This document shows positions 63,712-64,000 of a stretch of 64,000 nucleotides of DNA, one piece after another. The position numbers were made by a program, and so were the translations under genes. The stretch spans positions 2,047,501 through 2,111,500 of the forward strand of contig NZ_CP083539.1 of the NCBI RefSeq assembly GCF_025144335.1, in the 5' to 3' direction. Numbering within the stretch: position 1 is the first letter of the stretch; each line of letters begins with the position of its first letter. The DNA is from Jannaschia sp. W003. Lineage in GTDB: Bacteria > Pseudomonadota > Alphaproteobacteria > Rhodobacterales > Rhodobacteraceae. The notes below the pieces were generated by a model that did no database searches, was not told where the DNA came from, and saw only the letters and a program-made list of their open reading frames with translations.

Positions 63712-64000
63712 ATGAACCACCCCGCCCCGAAGTTCGGCCTGAGCCGGAGCACCCGCCGGGTCGAGGATGACCGCTTCCTGCGCGGCGCGGGCCGCTACGT
63801 GGACGACGGCGCGCCGGCGGAGGCGCTCCACGCCTGCGTGGTGCGCTCCGACGTGGCGCACGGGGTGCTGAGCGGCGTGGACGTCTCGGCGGCCGAGGCG
63901 ATGCCGGGCGTGCGGCTGGTGCTGACGGCGCAGAGCATCGAGGCGGCGCGCGTGCGCAACGACCTCGCCCAGACGCGCGCGAAGAACCCCCGCGACGGCA
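63712..64000 (+). CDS. Xanthine/CO-dehydrogenase-type molybdopterin-binding subunit, N-terminus (partial)
   Basis: The first 96 codons are in the window: [40 protein letters not shown] and [19 protein letters not shown] match the start of the large molybdopterin subunit of the xanthine oxidase family (CoxL/CutL-like). Active-site residues lie beyond the window, so CO, xanthine and aldehyde oxidation cannot be separated. ATG 63712 is preceded by CCGGAG. The 150-bp gap shared with divergent valS shows no other clear element. Confidence 0.85.
   Translation, partial: MNHPAPKFGLSRSTRRVEDDRFLRGAGRYVDDGAPAEALHACVVRSDVAHGVLSGVDVSAAEAMPGVRLVLTAQSIEAARVRNDLAQTRAKNPRDG

Overview
The window is a 64 kb, very GC-rich (roughly 70-75% by eye), densely packed chromosomal segment with no phage, IS element, CRISPR array or rRNA operon. 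Gene content and order point to the alphaproteobacterial order Rhodobacterales: a guaB end followed by an RsmB-type methyltransferase, cckA, a recA-alaS-prfB run, a solitary ctaD, the block hisD / UPF0262 / small phosphatase / infA / maf / RNase E-G / yacG, and a DmdC-type acyl-CoA dehydrogenase cluster. Alphaproteobacterial regulatory signatures agree: a perfect CtrA-type site (TTAA-N7-TTAAC) before cckA and a perfect GAAC-N7-GAAC SOS box before recA. I cannot name the genus. No stretch longer than 300 bases lacks a gene; the longest gaps are 54400-54649 and 20352-20591.

Layout. 1-10 kb: guaB end, rsmB-like, cckA, a sulfotransferase-like gene, recA, alaS, prfB. 10-17.8 kb: on the minus strand DUF2244 and ctaD, a type III polyketide synthase plus methyltransferase pair, a small membrane protein and lipB; then tRNA-Leu(GAG), a PlsC-type acyltransferase and a secreted alpha/beta hydrolase. 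17.8-24.8 kb: pepN, a small zinc-ribbon protein, malate synthase G with an ICMT-like and a GlcG-like gene, and a glutamine-amidotransferase-type hydrolase. 24.8-29.3 kb: a tightly overlapped nucleoside salvage operon cdd-deoA-deoB-add-upp. 29.4-35.8 kb: exported and membrane proteins, an acyl-CoA synthetase, a DMT exporter, a second sulfotransferase-like gene and a Hint-domain protein. 35.9-44.1 kb: a minus-strand fatty-acid beta-oxidation cluster (MerR regulators, acyl-CoA dehydrogenase, GST, thiolase, two paralogous NTF2-like proteins, FadJ-type multifunctional enzyme). 44.2-51 kb: two hotdog thioesterases, a MATE exporter, a PAPS-reductase-like protein and two related glycosyltransferases. 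51-56.8 kb: hisD, a GIY-YIG protein that looks inserted, then the conserved UPF0262-to-yacG run and tRNA-Phe(GAA). 56.9-64 kb: gltX, an exported metallo-beta-lactamase-fold protein, DUF1801, a YHS-domain protein, valS, and the start of a xanthine/CO-dehydrogenase-type molybdopterin subunit.

Most genes are core metabolism and translation, linked by 1-, 4- or 8-bp overlaps. The less ordinary parts are the regulatory layout around cckA and recA, a type III PKS operon, a glycosyltransferase carrying a degenerate second GT domain, two paralogous NTF2-like genes inside a beta-oxidation operon, a GIY-YIG gene inside an otherwise conserved block, 11-bp tandem repeats before pepN, and two copies of an intergenic double-hairpin element.
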